From Ruminococcus sp. YE71 (lineage in GTDB: Bacteria > Bacillota > Clostridia > Oscillospirales > Ruminococcaceae): a stretch of 64,000 bases of DNA. Both the position numbers and the translations under genes were made by a program. Shown one piece after another: positions 39,932-48,836 of the stretch. Each line of letters starts with the position of its first letter. Position 1 is the first letter of the stretch. The notes beneath the pieces were generated by a model. That model had not been told where the DNA came from and did not search any database. It worked only from the letters and a program-made list of their open reading frames with translations. Location: assembly GCF_900119155.1 (NCBI RefSeq), contig NZ_FPIR01000004.1:152222-216221 (forward strand), written 5' to 3'.

Positions 39932-42121
39932 TCAAGGCACTTCCGTTGCTACGCCGTCGGTGTCGAAGTGGTAGGTAACGCCTTCTATTTCCATGTCGGT
40001 GTCGGTGTATCTTACGCCCGATTCGGTGGTGTAGTAGCGCTGGGTGTTCCATGTTGCCCAGCCTTCCTTGACGTAGCCCACGTCGCCTATCAGGTACTTG
40101 ATGCCGCCGATGGAGAACGGACCGCGCAGCTGTGCGCCCTTTTCGAGATAATAGGTCTTGCCGTCGATGGTCTGCCAGCCGTTTTTCAGCTTCGCGTCGG
40201 AACCGAAATAATAGAAGATACCATCTATCTCGTTCCAGCCTGCCACCGCAACGCCGTCGCTTCCGAAATAATAGGTCGTATCGCTGTCGGTGCTGACCCA
40301 TCTGTTCTTCACAGAGCCGCCTGCCGTGATATAATATATCGCGCTTCCGTTCTTCTGGATGCCCGTCTGCAAAACGCCGTTGGAATTGAAGTAATACATC
40401 GCGCCGTTTATCTCGTGCCAGCCTGTCACCGCATATCCGCTTCCGTCAAAATAATAAGTCTTGTTCTTGTCGCTTCGGAAATCGTTGATGACCCAGCCGT
40501 CGCCTTCGGCACAGCGTATACCGTCGTCGGTCTTGGTGATGCCTGCGGGCAGAGAACCGTCCTTTGTGAACTCGTACTGATTACCGTCTATCGTGACATT
40601 TCCCGAAACGCACAGACCGAACTGACCGAGGTAGTACTTCTTGCCCCCGATAGTCTGCCAGCCTGTCAGCTTCTCGCCAGTAACGGGGTCGAAATAGAAC
40701 TTGAAGCCCGAGACCGTCTGCCAGCCGACCTTGATGAGATGGTCTGTGCCGAACAGGTGCTGATAGAACAGCTTGTCCCCCAGCTTGTTGTACGCCGTGA
40801 TGACGTTCGCCTCATACGAGCCCTCGCGCAGGTAAGTCCTGTTCAGCTCGCGGATGCGTGCGGCTTCGGAGTCGGTCAGCTTAACGTCGGGGTCGGTCTC
40901 CATCTGCTGATACTTCTGCATCAGCTTGTAGTCCTTGCGGAACTGCTTGATGTCAGCCCTCAGCTCGTCGTTGTAGGGCAGGGTGTGGGTCAGACCCGTC
41001 GCCGCGCGGTGGGTCTTCTGGTCGAAGTAGTAGACGCTGTCGCCCGTGTTCAGGAATCCCTGCCAAACCTTGCCGTCCTCGCCGAAATAGTAAGTACCGC
41101 CGTCGAACTGGTGCCAGCCGTAGCAGAGCTTGTTGTTGTCGCCGAAGTAGTAGTACTCGTAGCCGACCTTGATGAAGCCCTTCGCCGCCCTGCCGTCCGA
41201 CAGGAAGTAGTATTTATTACCGTTGTCCTCGAACCAGCCTATGGTCATCTCGCCCACCTCGTTGAAGTGGTAGCTGTTGTCGCCAATATGCTGCCAGCCC
41301 TTGACCATGTGGTATTCCTGGTCGAAGTAGTATTTCTTGCCGTCTATCTCGCTGAAGCCCTGTGCGAACGCGCCCGTTTCCTCATCGGCGTAAATAAACT
41401 TACCCGTCTCGTCCTTTGCCCAGCCCGTGAACAGTACGCCGTTATCCTGCAAGTCGTACATAGTGCCGTTGATAACGACCTTTCCCGTGACCATGTGACC
41501 GTCCGAAGCGAAATAGTGCATATTGCCGTCTATCTCGGTAAATCCCGTGGCACGCTGACCCTTTTTCTTCCCCGACTCGAAGAAGTAGTAGGTCATGCCG
41601 TTTATCTCGCGCAGACCCAGCAGACGCTTGCCGTAAGCGTCGTAGTAATACTTGCCGTCGCTGTCGAAGCCCGCGTCGGGAAAACCGTGGTCGTTGAAGA
41701 AGTATTCCTCGCCGTTGAAGTCCTGCAATCCCGTCTTGAAGATGCCCGACTCGTCCGAGAGGTAGTATTCCTCGCCGTCTATCTTGATTATGCCCTTCTG
41801 CATAACGCCCATATCGTCGAAGTAGTAGGTATTGCCCTCATACTCCTGCCAGCCTTTGAGGATGTAGCCGTCGCTGTCAAAGAGGTAGGAAGCGTTATTG
41901 ATGAGTTTGAGCCCCACTGCCCGTTCGTGGGTGGTGCGGACGATGTAGTAAGTGCCGTCCTCACCCGTGTGCCATCCCGGTGAGCGGTTGAGACTGTAAT
42001 CAAAATAGTACATGAAACCTGCGCCGACCGCTATCGTGCAGGCCGCCGACGCCAGCGCCGCCGTGAGTCTCGACCCGTGAGAGCGGAGAGTGAAGGCGGT
42101 CAGATGTCTGTTTATACTCAT
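39932..42121 (-). CDS. Surface protein made of YYF-type cell-wall/glucan-binding repeats
   Basis: 729 residues. After a basic start, an uncleaved or signal-type helix (LAGALASAACTIAVGAGFMYYF-like, about 20-42) puts the rest outside. Nearly everything that follows is about 27 units of roughly 20 residues of the form GW..I.G..YYF...G.., the fold of choline- or glucan-binding repeats. One helical insert of about 90 residues (near 375-465, DNA 40726-40996) breaks the array. No hydrolase, protease or other enzyme domain is present. It may bind teichoic acid or glucan at the cell surface. Own promoter at 42165-42193; divergent from a solute-binding lipoprotein. Confidence 0.85.
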   Translation of the reverse strand: MSINRHLTAFTLRSHGSRLTAALASAACTIAVGAGFMYYFDYSLNRSPGWHTGEDGTYYIVRTTHERAVGLKLINNASYLFDSDGYILKGWQEYEGNTYYFDDMGVMQKGIIKIDGEEYYLSDESGIFKTGLQDFNGEEYFFNDHGFPDAGFDSDGKYYYDAYGKRLLGLREINGMTYYFFESGKKKGQRATGFTEIDGNMHYFASDGHMVTGKVVINGTMYDLQDNGVLFTGWAKDETGKFIYADEETGAFAQGFSEIDGKKYYFDQEYHMVKGWQHIGDNSYHFNEVGEMTIGWFEDNGNKYYFLSDGRAAKGFIKVGYEYYYFGDNNKLCYGWHQFDGGTYYFGEDGKVWQGFLNTGDSVYYFDQKTHRAATGLTHTLPYNDELRADIKQFRKDYKLMQKYQQMETDPDVKLTDSEAARIRELNRTYLREGSYEANVITAYNKLGDKLFYQHLFGTDHLIKVGWQTVSGFKFYFDPVTGEKLTGWQTIGGKKYYLGQFGLCVSGNVTIDGNQYEFTKDGSLPAGITKTDDGIRCAEGDGWVINDFRSDKNKTYYFDGSGYAVTGWHEINGAMYYFNSNGVLQTGIQKNGSAIYYITAGGSVKNRWVSTDSDTTYYFGSDGVAVAGWNEIDGIFYYFGSDAKLKNGWQTIDGKTYYLEKGAQLRGPFSIGGIKYLIGDVGYVKEGWATWNTQRYYTTESGVRYTDTDMEIEGVTYHFDTDGVATEVP

Positions 42122-42164
42122 ATCGTCTGTGTCCCTTTTTGGTCAAAAATGCGTGTACGGTATT

Positions 42165-42193
42165 ATTATACCACACCGCCGTCTTTTTTTCAA
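42165..42193 (-). promoter_or_regulatory. Promoter of the YYF repeat protein
   Basis: TTGAAA, 17 bp, TATAAT with TGTGG before the -10 box, on the minus strand, about 45 bp before the ATG. Confidence 0.78.
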
Positions 42194-42276
42194 GTCTCTG
42201 CATCCAATTTTCAGAAAACCGACAAATATTCCGCAGAAACCGCCGCGCTTGTAAATATTTGAAACTATGTGACAGC

Positions 42277-42359
42277 GATTATTTTTACATTTAATAAAAT
42301 AATCACATTTGATGGTTTATGCACAAAACTTAATCGATTTTTGTTGCATGGTGCATAAA
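42277..42359. promoter_or_regulatory. Two inverted repeats in the divergent promoter region
   Basis: GATTATTTT (42277-42285) / AAAATAATC (42296-42304) and TTTATGCAC (42316-42324) / GTGCATAAA (42351-42359), both perfect 9-bp arms, between the two divergent promoters. They could be operators or hairpins; no regulator gene is adjacent. Confidence 0.4.
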
Positions 42360-42389
42360 TATCGGTGTGGAATTTGTCTTTTATGTATA

Positions 42390-42418
42390 TTGACATCCCG
42401 AGTAAATTAGTCTATAAT
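42390..42418 (+). promoter_or_regulatory. Promoter of the solute-binding lipoprotein
   Basis: TTGACA, 17 bp, TATAAT, followed by an untranslated leader of about 85 nt. Confidence 0.85.
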
Positions 42419-42511
42419 TTAACTATGGTATAGTGATCAGAGCCGATAAAATGGTGATTTATAAGTATTTTACACAGGCTCGCGACGGCTTTGGAAAGGT
42501 CAGGTAATCAT

Positions 42512-43942
42512 ATGATAAAAAGAAACATCAAGAGAACAGCGGCGTTCCTCACGGCTATCCTCTCGGTGAGCGGTGCGGCAGGCTGCGGAAGCTCCTCTAA
42601 AACTTCCTCGGGCGAGGACGTTTCGCAGGTCGAGACCGTTGTGGTAAACGACACCAGCGAGATAGACGCTATCCCCGAGGGCGCAGAGACCGAGATACGC
42701 TGGATGGGCACTTACGACCTCAACCCCGCAAAGGGCAAGGACAAATCGGTAGAGATGTCCCTCTTCAACAACAAGGGCGGTACGGTCGTATGGGATCAGG
42801 TAATCGACAGCCAGAAGTTTGACAAGCTGGCGGCGGCTATCATGTCCAAGCAGAACGTTCCCGACATCTTCAAGTACGAGTGGCTGGCATTCCCCTGCCA
42901 GGTGGTAAAGGATATGTACCAGCCCGTTGACAGCATCGTCAGCTTCGACGATCCGCTGTGGGCTGACACAAAGGAGACCGCCGACCAGTTCGAGATGGCG
43001 GGCGAGCACTACGTTGCGCCTATCTCCTTCGAGCCCACCACCTTCATGATGTACGACTATGACCTCATCCAGAGCGAGGGTCTCGACGACCCCTACGAGC
43101 TGTACAAGAACGGCGAGTGGAACTGGAACAACTGGGTGGACATCATCGACACCTTCTGCTCCAACGCTACGGGCGACGATATCCGCTACGGCGTGAACGG
43201 CTGGTTCAACACCCAGATAATCCAGCAGACGGGCAAGACGATGATAAACTACGACAAGGCGAACAACCAGTTCACCTCCAACCTGAACGACCCCGACATC
43301 GAGCGTGCCGAGAATATGCTCTACGACCTGGCAAAGAACGGCTACATCCTGAACGAGTGGACGGGCAGCGCCAGCGCCACCCTCAAGGGCGGCAACGTGC
43401 TCTTCTACGTAATGGGCACATGGGCAATGACGGGCAACGCAGGTCCCAAGGACGGCGACGACTGGCGCATTGTGCCCATGCCTTCCGACCCGAACACCGA
43501 CGAGAAGTATATGTCCTCCGCAATGACCGCATATATGTGGGTAAAGGGCAGCACCAAGAAGGAAGCTGTAAAGACATGGTACGAGTGCTGCCGCATGGCT
43601 GCCACCAGCGACGAGTACAAGGAGAACGGCAAGGAGAAGTTCCTCAACGCCAATCCCCACTGGACAGAGGAGATGTACCAGGTAATAGTTGACGCATCCT
43701 CCACCGACTACAAGCAGATATTCGACTACGGCTACGGCATCTCGGGCACGCTGTCGGACGACAACTCCAACGAGGACGGCAGCTGCGTAACAAGAAAGCT
43801 GTACGAGTACACGAACAACACCGACGATTCGGGTCACAGGTACACATGGGCTGAGTTGAGAGAGACATGGGGACCGACGGTCGAAAGTGAGTTAAAGACG
43901 ATAAACGCCGCGATCTCGTCGTATATCGCATCTAAAGAATGA
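42512..43942 (+). CDS. Extracellular solute-binding lipoprotein (ABC type, family 1)
   Basis: 476 residues. Lipoprotein signal: basic MIKRNIKR, a hydrophobic stretch and the lipobox GAAGC. The mature part has the pattern of sugar-type binding proteins: AAAIMSKQNVPDIFKYEW, VAPISFEPTTFMMYDYDL, NWNNWVDIIDTFC, LKGGNVLFYVMGTWAM and MPSDPNTDEKY. The ligand is not predictable; many Trp and Tyr suggest a carbohydrate. No permease or ATPase genes are nearby, so it is an orphan component or works with a system elsewhere. TTG upstream (42491) is an alternative start but lacks a signal-type N terminus. Confidence 0.88.
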   Translation: MIKRNIKRTAAFLTAILSVSGAAGCGSSSKTSSGEDVSQVETVVVNDTSEIDAIPEGAETEIRWMGTYDLNPAKGKDKSVEMSLFNNKGGTVVWDQVIDSQKFDKLAAAIMSKQNVPDIFKYEWLAFPCQVVKDMYQPVDSIVSFDDPLWADTKETADQFEMAGEHYVAPISFEPTTFMMYDYDLIQSEGLDDPYELYKNGEWNWNNWVDIIDTFCSNATGDDIRYGVNGWFNTQIIQQTGKTMINYDKANNQFTSNLNDPDIERAENMLYDLAKNGYILNEWTGSASATLKGGNVLFYVMGTWAMTGNAGPKDGDDWRIVPMPSDPNTDEKYMSSAMTAYMWVKGSTKKEAVKTWYECCRMAATSDEYKENGKEKFLNANPHWTEEMYQVIVDASSTDYKQIFDYGYGISGTLSDDNSNEDGSCVTRKLYEYTNNTDDSGHRYTWAELRETWGPTVESELKTINAAISSYIASKE

Positions 43943-43952
43943 TATGACAGCA

Positions 43953-43989
43953 AAAGCGCATTCGGGTTTGTTCCGAATGCGCTTTTTTT
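43953..43989. terminator. Bidirectional terminator between solute-binding gene and thiE
   Basis: AAAGCGCATTCGG, loop of 7 nt, CCGAATGCGCTTTTTTT. A-run and T-run on either side serve both the plus-strand gene and the thi operon. Confidence 0.92.
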
Positions 43990-44011
43990 CGCACATATGA
44001 CGGCAGGACGC

Positions 44012-44587
44012 TCACTTTTTGCGGCATCCCTGCCTTAACGCTTCTATATATGCAGCAGGGTCTTCGCTTTTCATCAGACCGCTCATCACGCAGACCCCTG
44101 CCGCGCCCGCTTCTGTCACTTCCCCGATATTTTCGGGGGTGATGCCGCCGATGGCATACACGGGTATCGGCACCGCCGAGCAGACCTCATGCAGGAATCC
44201 CGTTCCGCGGCCTTTGAGCCCTTTCTTGCAGTCGGTCTCGAAAATGTGACCTGCCACAAGGTACTCCGCGCCCATCCCGAACGCCTGCTCGGCATCCGAA
44301 ACAGAATGAACTGATACGCCGAACCTGCCGCTCGGTCTCTCTTCGCTCAGCAGCGGCAGCGGCATATGCCGCACCTCCGCACCCTCGATACCGTAAAAAT
44401 GCGGCACGAGCAGCACATCTCCGCAGACCTCCTTCGCGGAAAGGTACAGTTCAAGGTAAGCGTCCGCACCGAGGGTCTTTGCGCGGAGTATCACCGCGTC
44501 GGGTCTGCCCTCGCATATCCTGCCCAGCTGAGTCAGGAAGTCTCCGCGGCAGGACGCGATGTCGGTCACGCATATTATCTTACACAT
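44012..44587 (-). CDS. thiE: Thiamine phosphate synthase-like protein (ThiE/TenI)
   Basis: 191 residues of the ThiE/TenI barrel: AVILRAKTL (RxK substrate motif), GVSVHSVSDAEQA, YLVAGHIFETDCKKG, PVYAIGGITPENI and GVCVMSGLM. ThiE joins thiazole phosphate and HMP pyrophosphate; the regulator-like TenI instead aromatises the thiazole. The sequence lacks the longer N terminus of classical ThiE (the DRxxC region is shortened), and with thiG/thiH in the operon either role is possible. It overlaps thiH by 8 bp; last gene of the operon. Confidence 0.85.
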   Translation of the reverse strand: MCKIICVTDIASCRGDFLTQLGRICEGRPDAVILRAKTLGADAYLELYLSAKEVCGDVLLVPHFYGIEGAEVRHMPLPLLSEERPSGRFGVSVHSVSDAEQAFGMGAEYLVAGHIFETDCKKGLKGRGTGFLHEVCSAVPIPVYAIGGITPENIGEVTEAGAAGVCVMSGLMKSEDPAAYIEALRQGCRKK

Positions 44588-45830
44588 AGAGGTAGTCGTT
44601 CAGCACGGGCTGCATACCTTCGTCCGCCATATCGCGGTACATCTGCCCGAGGCTGCGGTCGTCGTTGATCTCGAACTGCTCGTCGCCGCCCTCGCCGTCG
44701 TCATGACCTGCGTACTTGCTCTCGTGGTCGCCGATGCCCGTGGAAACGCCTGCCGAGATCTTCGTCGCCGCTATCTTCACGATGCCGTCGCGGAAGGACT
44801 TGCTCTCGCGCGAGGATACCGTGATGCCTGCAAACGGCATGAAGATGCGGTACGCACAGAGTATCTGGCAAAGCTCCTTTTCGCCCACGTCCTGGGGATT
44901 TATCTTGTTGTTGTTGATTATAGGGCGCAGACGCGGACATGAGAGCGATATCTCCGCATGGGGATACTTGCGCTGAAGGAAGTACATATGCAGAGCCGAT
45001 GCCAGCGCGTCGCGGCGGAAGTCCGAAAGTCCCAGCAGAGCCGAGCCTGCCACTCCCCTCATGCCTGCCATCAGCGCACGCTCCTGCGCTTCAAAGCGGT
45101 AGGGCCATACGCGCTTGTGGCCTGCAAGATGCAGTGTCTCGTACTTCTCCGTGTCGTAGGTCTCCTGAAAGACGGTCACGTAGTCCACTCCGCACTCGTG
45201 CAGATAGCGGTAGTCCTCGGTGTTGACGGGGTAAATCTCGATACCCACCATGCGGAAGTACTTCCGCGCCAGCTTGCAGGCTTCACCGATATACTTGATG
45301 TCGCTCATTGTGGGGCTCTCTCCCGTCAGCAGGAGTATCTCCTCCATTCCGCTCTCGGAGATGACCTTCATCTCGTGCTCGATCTGCTCGGGCGTCAGGC
45401 GCATACGGCGGATGTGGTTGTAGCAGTTGAAGCCGCAGTAAACGCAGTAATTCTCACAGTGATTTGCGATGTAGAGCGGCGTGAAAAGATAGACGGTGTT
45501 GCCGAAATGGCACTGTGTCTCGACGGTAGCACGCTGCGCCATCTTCTCAAGAAGGGGCGCCGCGGCAGGCGAAAGGAGCGCTTTCAGCCCCTCGATGCCG
45601 ATATTGTCCTGCGCAAGGGTGCGCACAACGTCCGCCGCCGTGTAGCGCGACGGGTCGTAGGACTCCACCTCCGCCATCACCCTCTCGCGGATATCCGAGT
45701 CTATCTGCTCCTGACCGGGCAGATACGCCATATGGTCGGTGCGGGATGAGGGGTCATTTTCAAGGCGGTGTTTTTTCTCAAGCGCTTTCGGGGAAAGACC
45801 CTCGTCCCCGACTAAAAAACGGTCATCCAT
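44580..45830 (-). CDS. thiH: 2-iminoacetate synthase ThiH
   Basis: 416-residue radical SAM enzyme that cleaves tyrosine to dehydroglycine for thiazole synthesis. Cluster motif CENYCVYCGF (CxxxCxxC), GESPTM, TVFQETYDTEKYETLHLAGHK and SLSCPRLRP in the family order. GAGGAGGCAC before the ATG. Fourth gene of thiSFGHE; the use of ThiH rather than ThiO fits an anaerobe. Confidence 0.96.
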   Translation of the reverse strand: MDDRFLVGDEGLSPKALEKKHRLENDPSSRTDHMAYLPGQEQIDSDIRERVMAEVESYDPSRYTAADVVRTLAQDNIGIEGLKALLSPAAAPLLEKMAQRATVETQCHFGNTVYLFTPLYIANHCENYCVYCGFNCYNHIRRMRLTPEQIEHEMKVISESGMEEILLLTGESPTMSDIKYIGEACKLARKYFRMVGIEIYPVNTEDYRYLHECGVDYVTVFQETYDTEKYETLHLAGHKRVWPYRFEAQERALMAGMRGVAGSALLGLSDFRRDALASALHMYFLQRKYPHAEISLSCPRLRPIINNNKINPQDVGEKELCQILCAYRIFMPFAGITVSSRESKSFRDGIVKIAATKISAGVSTGIGDHESKYAGHDDGEGGDEQFEINDDRSLGQMYRDMADEGMQPVLNDYLYV

Positions 45831-45841
45831 ACTGTGCCTCC

Positions 45842-46624
45842 TCAGTCATGCAGGAAGCCCGTGAGGGTATCCGAGGGAGCCGCGCCGCGTGTCAGCACGC
45901 GTCCGAGACCTGCGAGGTGAGCGCGTCTGCCTGCCTCGACCGCCTGACGGAAAGCCGCCGCCATCATCGGCAGGTCGCCTGCGGTGGCAAGAGCGGTGTT
46001 GGACATGACTGCGGCAGCACCCATCTCCATAGCCTCGCAAGCCTGCGAGGGACGGCCGATGCCTGCGTCAACGATGATGGGCAGGTCTATCTCGTCGATG
46101 AGTATCTGTATGAAGTCGCGGGTAGCAAGACCCTTGTTTGAACCGATAGGCGAAGCCAGCGGCATAACTGCGGCGGCGCCTGCGTTCACGAGGTCGCGGG
46201 CGGTGTTGAGGTCGGGGTACATATAGGGCATCACCACGAAGCCCTCTTTCGCGAGTATCTCGGTAGCGCGGACGGTCTCGGAGTTATCGGGGAGAAGGTA
46301 CTTTGTGTCGCGCATGATCTCTATCTTGACGAAATCGCCGCAGCCGAGTTCACGTGCAAGGCGTGCGATGCGCACAGCTTCCTCGGCGTTGCGTGCGCCC
46401 GAAGTGTTCGGCAGAAGTGTGATGCCCTTCGGGATGAAGTCGAGGATATTCTCGTGTTCCTTTGTGTTTGCGCGTCTGACGGCGCAGGTGATTATCTCCG
46501 CGCCCGCGTGCTCGACTGCCGCCTGTATCAGCGAGAGCGAATATTTGCCCGAGCCGAGAATAAAGCGCGAGCCGAATGATTTTCCGCCGATAACAAGGCG
46601 GTCGTCTTTAGCAAGATCTTTCAT
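45842..46624 (-). CDS. thiG: Thiazole synthase ThiG
   Basis: 260 residues, TIM barrel that builds thiazole phosphate from DXP, ThiS thiocarboxylate and dehydroglycine. Motifs: [34 protein letters not shown], the Schiff-base Lys in [51 protein letters not shown]. Third gene of the operon. Confidence 0.97.
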   Translation of the reverse strand: MKDLAKDDRLVIGGKSFGSRFILGSGKYSLSLIQAAVEHAGAEIITCAVRRANTKEHENILDFIPKGITLLPNTSGARNAEEAVRIARLARELGCGDFVKIEIMRDTKYLLPDNSETVRATEILAKEGFVVMPYMYPDLNTARDLVNAGAAAVMPLASPIGSNKGLATRDFIQILIDEIDLPIIVDAGIGRPSQACEAMEMGAAAVMSNTALATAGDLPMMAAAFRQAVEAGRRAHLAGLGRVLTRGAAPSDTLTGFLHD

Positions 46625-46651
46625 TGTAAAGTTCCTTTCAAAAATAAAGTA

Positions 46652-47284
46652 TCAGCTGTCATATTCCCCTGCGAGTATGCGGAGGACGGTATGTGCCTGA
46701 TGAGCCGCGCAGACCGCGACCCTCGTGCCGAAGAGCCCCTCTGTGCTTTCGACGTCGCTCACACCGTCGCCGCTGAGGAAAAAGCGCTTTGAAACGCGGC
46801 GTGTCTGTATGCTGTTTGCCGAATCTATCCCTGCCATCCCCGAAGCGGAAACGAGCCACGCCTTCGGGAACTGTTCGAGCACGGCGTTGACGAGCATCGC
46901 CTTCTGATCGGCGCTGTCGAAGCATTCGCAGACCACGTCGAAGCCCGAAAGCAGCTGAGGGATATTTTCCGCGGTTATCTTCTCGGTCTGAGCGGTGATA
47001 TTGCTGTAGGGCGCAGCTCTGCGGACGTTTTCAAGCAGAGCGTCCGCCTTGTTCATCCCGACCTGATCGGGGAAATACTGCTGACGGCCGAGGTTCGTAG
47101 TCTCGACGCGGTCGAAGTCTATCATATGTATGCGCCCGACCCCTGCCCGTGCGAGAGCAAGAGCCACATTCGAGCCGAGACCGCCGAGTCCGCATATGAC
47201 GACCGAAGCCGCCGCAAATCTTTCCTGCGCGGTCCCGCCCTGTTTTTCGGCAAGGCTGCGGTACAGTTCCTCCTCGGTTATCAT
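46652..47284 (-). CDS. thiF: ThiS adenylyltransferase ThiF (short form)
   Basis: 210 residues, E1-like enzyme that adenylates the C terminus of ThiS. ATP-binding VVICGLGGLGSNVALALARAGVG, then IDFDRVETTNLGRQQYF (nucleotide contact residues) and CFDSADQKAML. It belongs to the short clostridial ThiF form lacking the zinc-binding Cys pairs of E. coli ThiF. ATG 47284 follows the thiS stop by one base, with GGAGG 8 nt upstream; an ATG 6 codons earlier lies inside thiS. Confidence 0.92.
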   Translation of the reverse strand: MITEEELYRSLAEKQGGTAQERFAAASVVICGLGGLGSNVALALARAGVGRIHMIDFDRVETTNLGRQQYFPDQVGMNKADALLENVRRAAPYSNITAQTEKITAENIPQLLSGFDVVCECFDSADQKAMLVNAVLEQFPKAWLVSASGMAGIDSANSIQTRRVSKRFFLSGDGVSDVESTEGLFGTRVAVCAAHQAHTVLRILAGEYDS

Positions 47285-47285
47285 T

Positions 47286-47480
47286 TCAGCCGCCTCCGAC
47301 AAAGCTCACGATCTCCACCGTGTCGCCGTCCTGTACCACAGTGCTGTCGTAAGCGGATTTCGGAACGATCTCCTCGTTTCGTTCAACTGCGATGCGGACA
47401 GGGTCATAGCCCTGAGCGGTCACCAGCTGAGTCACCGTCTGACCTGCCGCTTCCATCGGCTGTCCGTTGACTTTTACCAT
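47286..47480 (-). CDS. thiS: Sulfur carrier protein ThiS
   Basis: 64 residues, ubiquitin-like beta-grasp carrier. [19 protein letters not shown] at the start, [14 protein letters not shown] in the middle, and the required C-terminal Gly-Gly (SFVGGG), which becomes a thiocarboxylate. ATG 47480 is 8 nt after GGAGG; the ATG two codons upstream lies too close to it. First gene under the TPP riboswitch. Confidence 0.95.
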   Translation of the reverse strand: MVKVNGQPMEAAGQTVTQLVTAQGYDPVRIAVERNEEIVPKSAYDSTVVQDGDTVEIVSFVGGG

Positions 47481-47498
47481 TAACATCCCCTCCTAAAG

Positions 47499-47535
47499 TA
47501 AAAAACGGGAACTGCTCTTAGAGACAGTTCCCGTT
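47499..47535 (-). terminator. Riboswitch terminator upstream of thiS
   Basis: AACGGGAACTG / CAGTTCCCGTT, 11-bp stem with a 10-nt loop, then TTTTT on the minus strand, between aptamer and thiS. Confidence 0.88.
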
Positions 47536-47548
47536 ATCGGTCAGATAT

Positions 47549-47634
47549 GTCCCTACGTTGGCATTACCCAAATCAGGTTCAAGGGTCAGGCACTCGGACG
47601 TGCTACTCTCAGCCTGTTTACAGGCTCCCCTTTG
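47549..47634 (-). promoter_or_regulatory. TPP riboswitch (THI element)
   Basis: On the minus strand CAAAGGGGAGCCTGT, CAGGCTGAGAGTAGC, GACCCTTGAACCTGATTTGG and GTAATGCCAACGTAGGGA: all conserved THI-box segments in order. It controls thiSFGHE by termination. Confidence 0.95.
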
Positions 47635-47670
47635 TAAATGTCTGTGCGGTCTTTCGACCTCACTTATGTT

Positions 47671-47699
47671 ATTATATCACACGAGGTCTCAAAATGCAA
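47671..47699 (-). promoter_or_regulatory. Promoter of the thi operon
   Basis: TTGCAT, 17 bp, TATAAT with TGTGA before the -10 box, on the minus strand, about 35 bp before the THI element. Confidence 0.78.
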
Positions 47700-47743
47700 G
47701 TCTTTTTTTATTTGGATGTGTGACATTTTTGTGGTGTTTGTTG

Positions 47744-48727
47744 TTACCACCATGTTTCGTCGGTGTAGGTGTCGTTATAGGTGTAGTTGTCGCTGTTTTC
47801 GGTGTAGGCGTTATCCGTATTGCTTTCTTCTGCCTGCGATACTTCTTCACTGGCACTGTACTCCGAATCAATACAGAAATACTCCTCCAGCGTCAGTCTG
47901 TGATCGGTCAGCAGCTTTGCAAGATCCTTCCCCACATACCTGATATGCCACGGCTCATACATGAACCCCGTGACTTCCTCCTTGCCGTAAGGATACCTCA
48001 CGATGAAACCGTACTCCGCGCAGTGCTTCTCTATCCACTGCGCTTCGGGCGTGCCTGCAAAATATCGGCTCGCGTTATTGACGTCCATCGCAAGCCCCGT
48101 CTGGTGCTCCGAATGTCCCGGTCTCGCCGAAAAACGGTCGGTCTCCGCGCCGTTGTAGTAATAGTAGTTGTTGTACAGCCCCTCCTGCTCCGCGTATGAA
48201 CGGTAGCCCGAAACTATGTACAGCATTATCCCTTCCATCGAAGCCGCCGACTGCATCTCGTTGAAGGCGTTCTGCGCTTCGGGCAGAAGCCCCTGCGGGT
48301 CGTAGGAGGCAGGCACCGAATAGGTCTTGTTGACGATGAGTATGTCGTCTATGTAGGTCATGCCGTTTATCTGCGTGAACGAATGGCTCGTCGGCAGAAG
48401 TTCCTCCACCTCAGTGTCGGGGATGACCGTCTCGGGAAGCGTGACCTCGAAATAGTCGATGAGGTTCGCCTCGTGGTCGGTGACGGTGGTGGTCGCAGTC
48501 GTTTCGTCGGGTTTTCGGGTGGTGGTCGTCTGTGCAGCAGTCTGCGTCTCGGAAGGTGCAGTCTCTGTCTCTGCGGACGATGTCCCCGCGGCAGTTTCGG
48601 TCACGGTAGTTTCGGCAGGCAGTGCAGTAACGGTGACCACCGCCGCTTCTGACGATGTTTCCTGCTGACCGCAGGCAGACAGCATCGCCGCCGCCAGTAT
48701 CACGGCAAAAGCCTTATCTTTCCGCAT
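47744..48727 (-). CDS. D-alanyl-D-alanine carboxypeptidase lipoprotein (VanY family)
   Basis: 327 residues. Lipoprotein signal with lipobox MLSAC near residue 19, then about 70 residues rich in Thr, Ala, Glu as spacer. The peptidase domain is complete: SGYRSYAEQ, SEHQTGLAMDV (zinc His and Asp), WIEKHCAEYGFIVRYPYGKE and EPWHIRYVG (catalytic Glu and zinc His). It would trim the last D-Ala of peptidoglycan stems at the cell surface. A Tyr/Asn/Thr/Glu-rich tail of about 40 residues follows. It is neighbour to an O-acetylation cluster, also envelope-related. Confidence 0.92.
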   Translation of the reverse strand: MRKDKAFAVILAAAMLSACGQQETSSEAAVVTVTALPAETTVTETAAGTSSAETETAPSETQTAAQTTTTRKPDETTATTTVTDHEANLIDYFEVTLPETVIPDTEVEELLPTSHSFTQINGMTYIDDILIVNKTYSVPASYDPQGLLPEAQNAFNEMQSAASMEGIMLYIVSGYRSYAEQEGLYNNYYYYNGAETDRFSARPGHSEHQTGLAMDVNNASRYFAGTPEAQWIEKHCAEYGFIVRYPYGKEEVTGFMYEPWHIRYVGKDLAKLLTDHRLTLEEYFCIDSEYSASEEVSQAEESNTDNAYTENSDNYTYNDTYTDETWW

Positions 48728-48836
48728 GAACGTTCCTCCTTTTACAGTCTTTTCGCACAGAAAACGAACAATACGGTATTTATTCTAACACATAAAACTC
48801 TAAACTATATAAACATATTGTAAATCACGTCTTAAC

